A DNA stretch of 11,384 nucleotides from an uncultured Gemmatimonadota bacterium (GCA_903894655.1 CAITQY010000310.1:1-11384); one strand, 5' to 3'. Shown: positions 1 to 6,747, counted from the first letter of the stretch. A program made the numbers and translations. The notes: generated by a model from the sequence alone, not told the origin.

Positions 1-744
1 CTCCACATCGCCGTCCACTTCCACCAGCAACGTGCCGGTCTCGCCGGTCAGCGCGCCGAGTCGCGCCGCACGCACCAGACGTCCCGCGTCGATCAGCACC
101 ACGTGATCGCACACGCGCTCGAGCTCTCCCAGCAGGTGCGATGACACCAACACCGAAATGCCGAACTCGCGGCCGGTGCGCTGAATCAACGCCAACATCT
201 CGTCGCGGCCGGCCGGATCGAGACCGTTCGTCGGCTCGTCGAGCACCAGAATGCGCGGATCGTGCACCAGTGCCTGCGCCAGCTTCACGCGCTGCGCCAT
301 GCCGGTGGAGTAGCCGCGCATGGGCCGGTACCGCTCCTCGAACAGCCCCACATGCCGTAGCACTTCGGCGGCACGTTCGCGGGCCGCCGTGGCCGGCAGT
401 CCCGAACAGCGGGCCATGAACGACACGAACTCGGCGGCCGTCATTTCCGGCGGCAGACAGTCGTGCTCGGGCATGTAGCCCACCAGCGAGCGGATCGCGC
501 GACTCTCGCGCTCGACATCATGCCCCATCACCTGCGCCGAACCACTCGAAGGCTCGAGCAGGCCAAGCAGAATCTTCACCAGCGTGCTCTTGCCGGCCCC
601 GTTCGATCCCACCAGGCCGGTAATCCCCGGCTCGATGGAAACGGTCAGGCCGTCAAGCGCCGTCACGTCGCCGAAGCGGCGCGTCAGCTCGTGGGTGATG
701 ATCAGCGCGATGGGAACGTCCTCGGCTTCAGACGGCGGGGGCAA
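1..744 (-). CDS. ABC transporter ATP-binding protein (partial, 3' end beyond window)
   Basis: This is the nucleotide-binding subunit of an ABC transporter, probably of the ABC-2 export type, which would hydrolyse ATP at the inner face of the membrane for a permease encoded off the left edge. Reading the minus strand, Walker A GSNGAGKST lies about 46 residues from the chosen start. It is followed by a Q-loop-region MPEHD motif, the signature YSTGMAQR, Walker B ILVLDEPTNGLDP and a switch histidine in VSSHLLGE. About 248 codons are present and the frame is still open at position 1. No ATG or GTG occurs in frame before the conserved ELTRRFGDVTAL segment. I used TTG at 744, which overlaps the upstream stop codon by 17 bases and suggests translational coupling; a rarer start nearer 705 (CTG) would give a more usual N-terminus. 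The family call is firm, the substrate is unknown and the start is uncertain. Confidence 0.9.
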   Translation of the reverse strand, partial: MPPPSEAEDVPIALIITHELTRRFGDVTALDGLTVSIEPGITGLVGSNGAGKSTLVKILLGLLEPSSGSAQVMGHDVERESRAIRSLVGYMPEHDCLPPEMTAAEFVSFMARCSGLPATAARERAAEVLRHVGLFEERYRPMRGYSTGMAQRVKLAQALVHDPRILVLDEPTNGLDPAGRDEMLALIQRTGREFGISVLVSSHLLGELERVCDHVVLIDAGRLVRAARLGALTGETGTLLVEVDGDVE

Positions 745-1195
745 GCAACGGGTCAACGATCACCGGCAGCGTCACGCCCGCTTTCGCCGCCCGCTTCTCC
801 AGCGTGTCGCGGTCGAGCAGGCCACGAATCAACGCATCAGCGTCGCGATTCTGCAGGTACTTCCCTTTCTCCCACCCTTCCACGATGCCCTTCGGTGTGC
901 CGTAGCACAGCTCCGCGAACTGCGGAAGCGTGAGCCCCAGCGATTCCCGCAACTGCCGGATCGCCTTCGGCGCCAGCAGATCGTGCGCCACCCGGATCTG
1001 CTCGGTCGCCGACTTCTCCGCCACATCGCGCTGATCGATGGTGCGGTTCTCGTGCGCGCACTTCTCACATCGATAGAACTCGCGCGTGACCTCGGCCGCC
1101 ATGCCGCTGATGCGCATGGTCACCGTTTCCGTCTGAAGGGCGTACCGGCCACCGCAGCCGCGGTGAAGGCTACCGTCGAGCGTGGTAATGCTCAT
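728..1195 (-). CDS. Zinc-finger/HTH protein, MqsA/YgiT-like antitoxin-type regulator
   Basis: This 155-residue protein has two visible parts. The N-terminal half carries H11-x2-C14-G-G and, after about 28 residues, C43-E-K-C46, a likely single zinc site resembling the CxxCGG...CxxC ribbon of MqsA/YgiT proteins but with His in place of the first Cys. The C-terminal half, roughly residues 75-125, reads as an XRE/MqsA-type helix-turn-helix: LRESLGLTLPQFAELCYG, then GWEKGK and a DADALIRGLL helix. MqsA-family proteins bind DNA through this domain and many repress their own operon. No toxin gene lies beside it; the next gene downstream is the ABC ATPase, which overlaps its end. A role as regulator of that transporter is inference. 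ATG at 1195 is the natural start because it sits just before the zinc ribbon. Confidence 0.8.
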   Translation of the reverse strand: MSITTLDGSLHRGCGGRYALQTETVTMRISGMAAEVTREFYRCEKCAHENRTIDQRDVAEKSATEQIRVAHDLLAPKAIRQLRESLGLTLPQFAELCYGTPKGIVEGWEKGKYLQNRDADALIRGLLDRDTLEKRAAKAGVTLPVIVDPLLAPAV

Positions 1196-1333
1196 GTCTG
1201 ACCGAAGGAAGATGACGGGATACAGATATCGGGTCCGAAGCCCGAAAGAGTACCGAGCGAGCCGTTGAATCGTCGTAGAGTCGCTAGGACGACGCCGTCC
1301 GCGCCACCCCTGTTTCGCGTTCTTCCCAGCCCA

Positions 1334-2545
1334 ATGTCCGACTTCTGCCTCGTCCGCCAGCCCATTTTCGGTAGCACCGGCGCCCTGCTCGGGTACGAAA
1401 TCCGCTTCAAGGAGACGGAGACGGGGGAAAACGGGTTCGCCGAGAGCTTTCTGAGCGGCACGTTCGACCTGGTGCGCAATCGTATGCCGGCCTTCGTGTC
1501 GTGCACGCGTACACAGCTCGTGGAGGACGCGTTTCACATCGCCGAGCCCGGCTCCGCGATCGTCATGCTCCCGGCCGACCTCGAGGCCGACGACGCGGTG
1601 ACCGACGCGGTCGCCCGCTATCGCGCGCACGGTGGCCTGCTCGCACTCGATGATGTCGGCGAGATTGCCGGCCCGTCGGAAGCACTGCTGCCGTATGTCA
1701 CGTGGGTACGCGTCGATATCCGCAGCGAAAACGCCGTCACGATCGGCCAGATCTGCGACCGGATCACCCACGGCTTCGGCAAGCACGCCCCCAAGTTGAT
1801 CGCGACCACGATCGACGAGCTCGCCCAATACGAAATCGTCCTCGGCCTCGGCTTTGATGCGTTCCAGGGGATGTTCTTCAGCCGCCCCGAACCACTGCCG
1901 TCGGCCAATATGCCGCAGTCCACGGTGGCCGCGATGCGGCTCATGGGCATGGCGCGCGACCAAAAGGTCAACGACCGCCAGCTCGAGGACGTCATTTCGA
2001 CCGATCCGGTACTGACCTTTCAGCTGCTTCGGCTCGTGAACTCCGCCGCCATCGGGATGCGCGGCGTGAGCTCGATCGGCCAAGCGCTTCGTCTGATTGG
2101 CCGCACGGCCTTCCTCCGCTGGCTGGCCGTCGCCGTCGCCGCCTCCCGTCGCTCGTCGAGTGGCGTGGATCAGGAACTGGTGCGTCAGGCCGTGGAGCGT
2201 GGTCGCCTCCTCGAACAACTCGTCGGCGGATCGCGCGACAGCGGAACCCTGTTCCTCGTTGGGCTCTTCTCGCTGCTCGACGCGGTGTTCCGCATGCCGC
2301 TCCCCGAGATTCTGTCGCGGGTCGTGCTCAGCGACGAGGCCAACGAAGCGCTCCTCGACCGCACCGGCCCGTACGCCGACGCGATCACCTTCGCCGAATC
2401 GTACGAGCTCGGCCTGTTCGAGAACGCCTCGGAAATCGCCAAGGACATGGGCATCGACCCGGCCAAGGTCGGCGACTTCTATACCAACGCCATCAGTTGG
2501 ACCTCCGAAGCCCTCGGCGCCGCCCTCGATGCGCCGGCGCGCTAG
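1334..2545 (+). CDS. EAL-like/HDOD signalling protein (YuxH-type)
   Basis: This 403-residue cytoplasmic protein has an N-terminal degenerate EAL domain (residues about 1-190) and a C-terminal HDOD domain (about 195-390). The first part opens with FCLVRQPIFG and GYEIRF, the usual start of YuxH-type proteins. The EAL catalytic signature is absent: the DDFG-equivalent reads ALDDVG (104-109), and the end reads FQGMFFSRP (177-185). Cyclic-di-GMP hydrolysis is therefore unlikely, and a binding or scaffolding role is more plausible. The HDOD part contains ISTDPVLTFQLLRLVNSA followed by SSIGQALRLIG. HDOD domains resemble HD hydrolases without the metal-binding HD pair and appear in regulators of motility, stress and cell cycle. 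ATG at 1334 was chosen over an in-frame TTG at 1265 because the domain begins there; no clear ribosome-binding site precedes it. It stands alone, divergent from the HTH gene. Confidence 0.92.
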   Translation: MSDFCLVRQPIFGSTGALLGYEIRFKETETGENGFAESFLSGTFDLVRNRMPAFVSCTRTQLVEDAFHIAEPGSAIVMLPADLEADDAVTDAVARYRAHGGLLALDDVGEIAGPSEALLPYVTWVRVDIRSENAVTIGQICDRITHGFGKHAPKLIATTIDELAQYEIVLGLGFDAFQGMFFSRPEPLPSANMPQSTVAAMRLMGMARDQKVNDRQLEDVISTDPVLTFQLLRLVNSAAIGMRGVSSIGQALRLIGRTAFLRWLAVAVAASRRSSSGVDQELVRQAVERGRLLEQLVGGSRDSGTLFLVGLFSLLDAVFRMPLPEILSRVVLSDEANEALLDRTGPYADAITFAESYELGLFENASEIAKDMGIDPAKVGDFYTNAISWTSEALGAALDAPAR

Positions 2546-2554
2546 CGCGCTGGC
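2533..2554. terminator. Stop-codon-centred hairpin between convergent genes
   Basis: A near-perfect palindrome can fold into a 9-bp stem (one G-U pair on the plus transcript) with a CTAG loop at 2542-2545. The central 14 bases, 2537-2550, are a perfect palindrome. The TAG of the EAL-HDOD gene (2543-2545) and the TAG of the opposing lipoprotein gene (complement of 2542-2544) both lie in the loop. No T-run follows on either strand, so it is not a canonical intrinsic terminator, but its place between convergent genes suggests bidirectional transcript-end formation. The structure is seen; the function is inferred. Confidence 0.5.
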
Positions 2555-3165
2555 ATCGGGGGCAGCGTCTGCACCGCCTGCATATCCGCTGCCGCTTTCG
2601 CCGCCTTCGCCGCTTCGCTGAAGGGCTGCGGCGCTCCAGCGGTGATCGTCAGGCGGATGCGCTCGATCTGGGTGGCCGAGGCGTCGAAGAGCACCGCCAC
2701 CAGATTCCCCGACCAGATCACATCGCTCGGCACCGACTTCCACGCCCCGATGGTGTCGCCACGCGGGGTCAGCCGGAACCGATCCAGCGCGGTCACGTCT
2801 TTTCCGGCGGCGACGGTGTCGGCGTAGAAGAAGGCGACCATCGTCGCCGTCAGCCCGATCTTGTAGCGCACCCCGGGCACGCGCAGATACGCGACTGTCA
2901 TCGAGTCGCCGGCCGGCTTGAAGGCCAGCCCCGACTTCACCACACGATCTTCGAGGGCGCACCGCTTCCACGTGCCGTCGCGTGGGCAGGCCGAATCGCT
3001 CGGCGTAGCTGGCCGCGACATGACCGCGGCGGCGGGCGTGCTGACCCCCGAATCGACCTTGGGCGCGTCATTGCCGCCGCAGGCGGCAACCGTGACTACC
3101 GCCGCGATCACCGCCGCTGTTGGCGCCGCCCGTCGCGCGCGTACAAAAAAACAAGCAGTTCGCAT
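2542..3165 (-). CDS. Putative lipoprotein of unknown function
   Basis: This 207-residue protein begins with arginines (R2, R9, R11, R12), an alanine/valine-rich hydrophobic stretch and the lipobox-like VAAC ending at Cys29, followed by GGND. That is a lipoprotein signal peptide, so the mature protein is probably anchored to a membrane facing the periplasm. The mature part starts with a Ser/Thr/Ala/Pro-rich linker to about residue 60. A globular segment follows, with the short CPRDGTWKRC region possibly forming a disulfide, then beta-rich stretches and an Ala/Lys-rich end (AAKAAKAAADM). I do not recognise the family. ATG at 3165 was chosen because the signal peptide starts there; GGGAA just upstream is a weak ribosome-binding site. 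A run of seven T on the coding strand lies in codons 5-7. The stop shares bases with the opposing EAL-HDOD stop. Confidence 0.75.
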   Translation of the reverse strand: MRTACFFVRARRAAPTAAVIAAVVTVAACGGNDAPKVDSGVSTPAAAVMSRPATPSDSACPRDGTWKRCALEDRVVKSGLAFKPAGDSMTVAYLRVPGVRYKIGLTATMVAFFYADTVAAGKDVTALDRFRLTPRGDTIGAWKSVPSDVIWSGNLVAVLFDASATQIERIRLTITAGAPQPFSEAAKAAKAAADMQAVQTLPPMPAR

Positions 3166-3205
3166 TTCCCAGTGTACCCCGACGACCACAACACCGCCAA
3201 ACCCC

Positions 3206-3304
3206 CTGCGCTCTCTGCGCCTCCGCGTGATCAGTTCCTCCACGTCGGGGGCGGCACGAGAACCGATCACGCAGAGAGGCAGAGGGCGCAGAGGGCGCAG
3301 AGAG
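3206..3304. repeat. CTCTGCG-type imperfect inverted repeat
   Basis: The left arm (3206-3232) reads as CTGCG and CTCTGCG units ending in GCGTGATC. The right arm (3265-3304) starts GATCACGC and continues as GCAGAGG-type units with a period of about nine bases. The arms are imperfect inverted copies with a perfect 8-bp core (GCGTGATC/GATCACGC) and a 32-base spacer. Repeats of this CTCTGCG character are, from memory, scattered between genes in a range of bacteria, so this looks like one copy of a dispersed intergenic family rather than a gene-specific site. I cannot count copies from this window. Confidence 0.6.
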
Positions 3305-3409
3305 TCGCCTTGTTTTCGGTATTTGTTCGTTAAATCACTCCATTTAGCGGACTGTACCGTAGTTACCGCATATTCTGCAACTGGGGTAGTACGGAACCGC
3401 CAAATCGGG

Positions 3410-3438
3410 TTGGATTACGAGCTATCTTCAGCCATATT
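3410..3438 (+). promoter_or_regulatory. Candidate sigma-70-type promoter for glnN
   Basis: TTGGAT (3410-3415) and CATATT (3433-3438) are separated by exactly 17 bases, in an AT-rich stretch about 80 bases before the glnN start. Each hexamer matches four of six consensus bases. Transcription would begin near 3445. Motif-only evidence; housekeeping promoters of this lineage are not well enough known to me to weigh it more strongly. Confidence 0.35.
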
Positions 3439-3439
3439 T

Positions 3440-3454
3440 GTGCAACGTGTGCAC
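3440..3454. promoter_or_regulatory. Short dyad (possible operator) at the predicted glnN transcription start
   Basis: GTGCA (3440-3444) and TGCAC (3450-3454) form an inverted repeat with a 5-base spacer, sitting where transcription from the candidate promoter would begin. A repressor bound here could block initiation, which would suit a nitrogen-regulated gene. A 10-base dyad can occur by chance, and I do not recognise the site. Confidence 0.22.
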
Positions 3455-3519
3455 GAATTACGATACAGTCGGCCAGCGTACGGTCGGCGTGCCGCCCACC
3501 ACCTTAAAAACACATCGCC

Positions 3520-5742
3520 ATGTCCTCCATGAACGGCTCGCGCGTCGCTGCCATGCGCGAAGTCACGCAGCGCCCGGTTCGCATCACCGTCCGCCCGGAA
3601 GAGAACGGCATTCTGCAGCCGACCAGCGTCTGGTTCGGCATGAACACCTTCGGGCTGCGCCAGATGCGCGTCAAGCTGCCCAAGGACATCTACAAGAAGC
3701 TCGCGGCGTCCATCCGCCTCGGCAAAAAGCTCGACTCCGAGATCGCGCCCGTTGTCGCGCAGGTCATCAAGGAATGGGCGATGTCGCGCGGCGTCACGCA
3801 CTTCACGCACTGGTTCCAGCCGCAGACCGGCCTCACCGCCGAAAAGCATGACGCCTTCCTGAGCTTCGACGAGAACAAGCTTCCGATCGAGTCGTTCACG
3901 GGCGAGCAGCTCATTCAGTCGGAGCCCGACGCCTCGAGCTTCCCGTCAGGTGGCTTGCGCGCCACGTGGGAAGCGCGCGGCTACACCGCATGGAATCCGG
4001 CGTCGCCCGTGTTCATCAGCGAAACCGGTGGCGTGAAGTACCTCTGCATTCCGTCGGTCTTCATCGGCTACAACGGCGAAGCGCTCGACGAAATGACGCC
4101 GCTGCTGCGCAGCTCCGACACGCTGTCGCACCGCGCCATGGAGTTGCTCGAACTCATCGGCGACACCGGCGTGCTGCGCGTGAACACCACGCTCGGCGTC
4201 GAGCAGGAATTCTTCATGATCGACCGCGCGCACTTCGCGCTGCGCCCGGACCTCGTCATGGCCGCGCGCGCGCTCATCGGCGCGCCGCCCCCACGTGGCC
4301 AGCAGCTCGAAGACCACTACTTCGGTGGTATCCCCGAGCGCGTGCAGGCCTGCATCAGCGAAGTCGAGCATGAACTCTACAAACTCGGTGTGCCGATCGT
4401 CACGCGGCACAACGAAGTGGCGCCGTGTCAGTTCGAGCTCGCACCGATCTTCGAGGATACCGACATCGCGGTGGATCACAACCATCTCGTGATGAGCATC
4501 CTCCGCAAGATCGCGCCGCGACATGGGTTGCAGGCGATCGTGCACGAGAAGCCGTTTGCCGGCATCAACGGCTCCGGCAAGCATTGCAACTGGTCGCTCT
4601 CGATCACGTCCGACAACGCGCTCGACGGCACCAACCTGCTCAAGCCGGGCAAGACGCCGCACCAGAACATCCGCTTCCTCGTCTTCCTGGCGGCCGTATT
4701 GAAGGGTGTGCACAAGCATGCCGGTCTGCTCCGCGCCGGCATCGCGGTGAGCGGCAACGAGCACCGTCTCGGCGCGAACGAAGCGCCGCCCGCGATCATC
4801 TCCGCCTTCCTTGGCTCGGGACTCACGCAGGTCGTCGAAGACATCGCCGCCGGCAAGACGTCGCCGAAGAACGCCGAGCAGGCCATGCTCACGCTCGGCG
4901 TGGCCAAGCTGCCGGAAGTCGCGCAGGACAACACCGACCGCAACCGCACGTCGCCCTTCGCCTTCACGGGCTCGAAGTTCGAGTTCCGGGCCGTCGGCGC
5001 GTCGCAGAGCATCGCCTTCCCCGTCATGTTGCTGCAGGCCGCCGTGGCCGAAGCGATCGGTGAGATCATCGAGCAGCTGAAAGCGGAGCTCAAGACCGGC
5101 AAGAGCACCGACGACGCCGCGCTCAAGGTGGCGGCCAAGGCCTTCAAGGAATCGGCCGCGGTGCGCTTCGAGGGTAACAATTACTCCGACGAGTGGGTGG
5201 TCGAAGCCAAGAAGCGTGGCCTGCTCAACCTGCGTCGCACGCCGGAAGCGCTCGCGCAGCTGCGCACCGACGAAGCGAAGGCGCTGTTCAAGAACACGCA
5301 GATCCTCACCGACGTCGAACTCGAGAGCCGCTACCACGTGCGTCTCGAGCGCTACGTAAAGGACATCCTGATCGAGCTGCACACGATTCAGCAGATGATC
5401 GACACGCAGGTGCTCCCGGCGGCGTACGCGTATCTCGGCACGCTCGCGGCATCGGCTGGTCAGGGCGCGGCGGCCGGCATCAACATGCAGCCGATCGTGG
5501 ACGCTGCGAACTCGGTGTCGAAGCTGGTGGCCACACTGCAGAAGAAGCGGGCGGAGCTCACGAAGGTGATCACCAAGGCCGAGCACATGCACGACGACCT
5601 CGGTGGCCAGGCCGGCTATCTCACGACCACCGGCTGCGACACAATGGCCGAAGTGCGCGACGCCGCCGACGCCATCGAACTCGCCATCGGTGACGAGTAT
5701 TGGCCGTTGCCGCGTTATCGGGAGATGCTGTTCCCCGTTTGA
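3520..5742 (+). CDS. glnN: Glutamine synthetase type III
   Basis: This enzyme makes glutamine from glutamate, ammonia and ATP in the cytoplasm, the entry point for ammonia assimilation. At 740 residues it fits the long GSIII class (about 700-730), unlike GSI and GSII (about 350-470). Family blocks appear in order: THFTHWFQP with TAEKHD at 93-111, SFPSGGLRATWEARGYTAW near 140-158, GVEQEFF (226-232, metal-binding glutamates), RHNEVAPCQFELAPIFE (296-312) and the nucleotide/glutamate region HEKPFAGINGSGKHCNWS (342-359). The C-terminal third is helical and charged, as in other GSIII proteins. ATG at 3520 is taken as the start; ATGs at codons 4 and 12 are alternatives, and no good ribosome-binding site marks any of them. 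It is monocistronic, with a candidate promoter and dyad upstream and a long hairpin downstream. No glnB, ntr or glutamate synthase gene lies nearby. Confidence 0.97.
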   Translation: MSSMNGSRVAAMREVTQRPVRITVRPEENGILQPTSVWFGMNTFGLRQMRVKLPKDIYKKLAASIRLGKKLDSEIAPVVAQVIKEWAMSRGVTHFTHWFQPQTGLTAEKHDAFLSFDENKLPIESFTGEQLIQSEPDASSFPSGGLRATWEARGYTAWNPASPVFISETGGVKYLCIPSVFIGYNGEALDEMTPLLRSSDTLSHRAMELLELIGDTGVLRVNTTLGVEQEFFMIDRAHFALRPDLVMAARALIGAPPPRGQQLEDHYFGGIPERVQACISEVEHELYKLGVPIVTRHNEVAPCQFELAPIFEDTDIAVDHNHLVMSILRKIAPRHGLQAIVHEKPFAGINGSGKHCNWSLSITSDNALDGTNLLKPGKTPHQNIRFLVFLAAVLKGVHKHAGLLRAGIAVSGNEHRLGANEAPPAIISAFLGSGLTQVVEDIAAGKTSPKNAEQAMLTLGVAKLPEVAQDNTDRNRTSPFAFTGSKFEFRAVGASQSIAFPVMLLQAAVAEAIGEIIEQLKAELKTGKSTDDAALKVAAKAFKESAAVRFEGNNYSDEWVVEAKKRGLLNLRRTPEALAQLRTDEAKALFKNTQILTDVELESRYHVRLERYVKDILIELHTIQQMIDTQVLPAAYAYLGTLAASAGQGAAAGINMQPIVDAANSVSKLVATLQKKRAELTKVITKAEHMHDDLGGQAGYLTTTGCDTMAEVRDAADAIELAIGDEYWPLPRYREMLFPV

Positions 5743-5765
5743 TCGGGTGCTGACGGCAGGCTCGT

Positions 5766-5888
5766 AACTGCCAACAGCCTAGGGAGCAGGGAGGAGGGTG
5801 TCAGGAGGGAGGAAGCAGCAACGGCGCGTAGTCGACTGCCTCCTCCGCCCTGACACCCTCCTTCCTGCTTCCTAAGCTGTTGGCAGTT
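5766..5888. repeat. Long inverted repeat (two 53-base arms) between glnN and the Ada-like gene
   Basis: Left arm 5766-5818 and right arm 5836-5888 are inverted copies matching at 47 of 53 positions, with a 17-base loop. The left arm is purine-rich on the plus strand (GGGAGGAGGGTGTCAGGAGG) and starts AACTGCCAACAGC. The right arm contains the last codons and stop of the minus-strand methyltransferase gene (Leu-Pro-Thr-Ala-stop), so the left arm carries a mirrored copy of that gene end. RNA from either strand would form a very stable stem. It probably ends transcripts of both convergent genes. Its length and purine bias exceed an ordinary terminator and suggest a mobile or dispersed repeat. Confidence 0.85.
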
Positions 5889-6747
5889 TCTCATCCCGCA
5901 GCAAGCACGCCTTCCTCTCCACCCCCCACGCATACCCGCCAAGCGTACCGTCGGCCCGCACAACGCGATGACACGGCACCACCAGCGCCACCGGGTTCGC
6001 GCCACAGGCCGTGCCAACCGCACGCACCGCCGTCGGTGAGCCGATGCGCGCCGCCAGCTCCGCGTACGTAATCGTTTCGCCGCGCCGAATCCGCTGCAGC
6101 TCGCGCCACACGCGTTGCTGAAACGCGGTGCCGCGTACATCGAGCGGCAGCGCGTGCGACAACGCCGCACCACTCGCCAGCGCCACGATACTCGCGCTGA
6201 GATCGCCCAGCTCCGCATCGTCGCGTACGATCGCAGCGGCCGGCAGCGCCTCACGCAACGTCGCCTCGAGCACGACCGGATCGTCGCCGAGCACCACGCG
6301 ATGGACGCCACGCGAGGTGATCGCCACCAACACGAAGCCGAGCGCGCACGGGACGACGGTGTAGAACACCGTCTCGCCGGCCGCGCCGCGTCGTAGGGCC
6401 CCGGGAGACATGCCGAGGTGCGCCGACGCGGCCGTGTAGGCGCTGGGTAACGACTCGAAGCCCGCGTCGAACGCCGCGCCCGACACCGAGGCACTCAACG
6501 GCAACCCGGTGCGTAACCGTTCGCTGCGTTGGGCGCGTTGCCATTCGGCCGGCGTGCAGCCCACCACACGGGTGAAGACCCGCTGCAGATGAGACCGACT
6601 CACGGCGAGTGCCTCGGCGAGTTGCGTCACCGTCATCGCATTATCCTCCAGCAAACTGATCGCGCGCACAACGAGCAGCGTGTGAAGCGCATCGCGACCG
6701 GCCGGCGGATCGAGCATTGCATCGGCAACAGGGTTCATCGGAGTCAT
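5872..6747 (-). CDS. AraC-type HTH/methylated-DNA-protein-cysteine S-methyltransferase (Ada-like, no N-terminal zinc domain)
   Basis: This 291-residue protein repairs O6-alkylguanine in DNA by moving the alkyl group irreversibly to its own cysteine. Residues about 20-120 form an AraC/XylS helix-turn-helix (TQLAEALAVSRSHLQRVF and GFESLPSAYTAASAHLGMSPG). Residues about 125-205 match the Ada/Ogt N-terminal ribonuclease-H-like part. The C-terminal methyltransferase part runs from about 206 and includes FQQRVWRELQRI, TYAELAARIG and the active-site VVPCHRV with acceptor Cys259. E. coli Ada has in addition an N-terminal zinc domain that repairs phosphotriesters and switches on transcription; it is missing here. 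Whether the HTH part still regulates genes is open. ATG at 6747 was chosen; codon 4 is an alternative. The last four codons and stop lie inside the long inverted repeat, so the C-terminus may have been altered by it. Confidence 0.93.
   Translation of the reverse strand: MTPMNPVADAMLDPPAGRDALHTLLVVRAISLLEDNAMTVTQLAEALAVSRSHLQRVFTRVVGCTPAEWQRAQRSERLRTGLPLSASVSGAAFDAGFESLPSAYTAASAHLGMSPGALRRGAAGETVFYTVVPCALGFVLVAITSRGVHRVVLGDDPVVLEATLREALPAAAIVRDDAELGDLSASIVALASGAALSHALPLDVRGTAFQQRVWRELQRIRRGETITYAELAARIGSPTAVRAVGTACGANPVALVVPCHRVVRADGTLGGYAWGVERKACLLRDEKLPTA

Larger units (their letters stand above)
3166..3519. other. Intergenic region between the lipoprotein gene and glnN
   Basis: These 354 bases hold no convincing gene. 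The left part carries the CTCTGCG-type inverted repeat (3206-3304). The right part, from about 3305, is visibly richer in A and T than the flanking genes, as expected for a promoter region, and contains the candidate glnN promoter and dyad listed separately. The region lies between divergent genes, so it must also hold the lipoprotein promoter, which I cannot place. Reading frames that cross it lack a plausible start or are short. Confidence 0.7.

Noticed and set aside
728..1333. Toxin-antitoxin module
   Set aside because: No small RNase-like or other toxin gene lies on either side of the HTH gene; both neighbours are identified as something else.
1265..1333. Longer N-terminus for the EAL-HDOD protein from TTG 1265
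   Set aside because: The extra 23 residues are Arg/Pro-rich with no similarity to the family, whose members begin close to the RQPIF motif.
728..2971. A 747-codon open frame on the minus strand across the EAL-HDOD gene
   Set aside because: Only its last 155 codons, from ATG 1195, form a recognisable protein. The rest is antisense to a well-supported gene and is Arg/Gly/Asp-rich low-quality sequence, as expected from high-GC codon bias.
3265..3304. Possible CRISPR-like or minisatellite array
   Set aside because: The units are about nine bases with no spacers, so it is a short tandem arm of an inverted repeat, not CRISPR.
3445..3519. Glutamine riboswitch in the glnN leader
   Set aside because: The leader is only about 75 bases, and I see no conserved riboswitch core or convincing paired structure beyond the short dyad.
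2918..3532. Plus-strand open frame across the lipoprotein gene start and the repeat region
   Set aside because: It translates the inverted repeat and the signal-peptide antisense and has no protein-like character.
3438..3851. Open frame overlapping the glnN start in another frame
   Set aside because: It starts in the promoter region and then runs out of frame through conserved glnN codons; no recognisable domain.
3946..5592. A 548-codon open frame antisense to glnN
   Set aside because: It mirrors a strongly conserved enzyme, its translation is Arg/Val/Leu/Asp-rich with no domain, and such antisense frames are common in high-GC genes.
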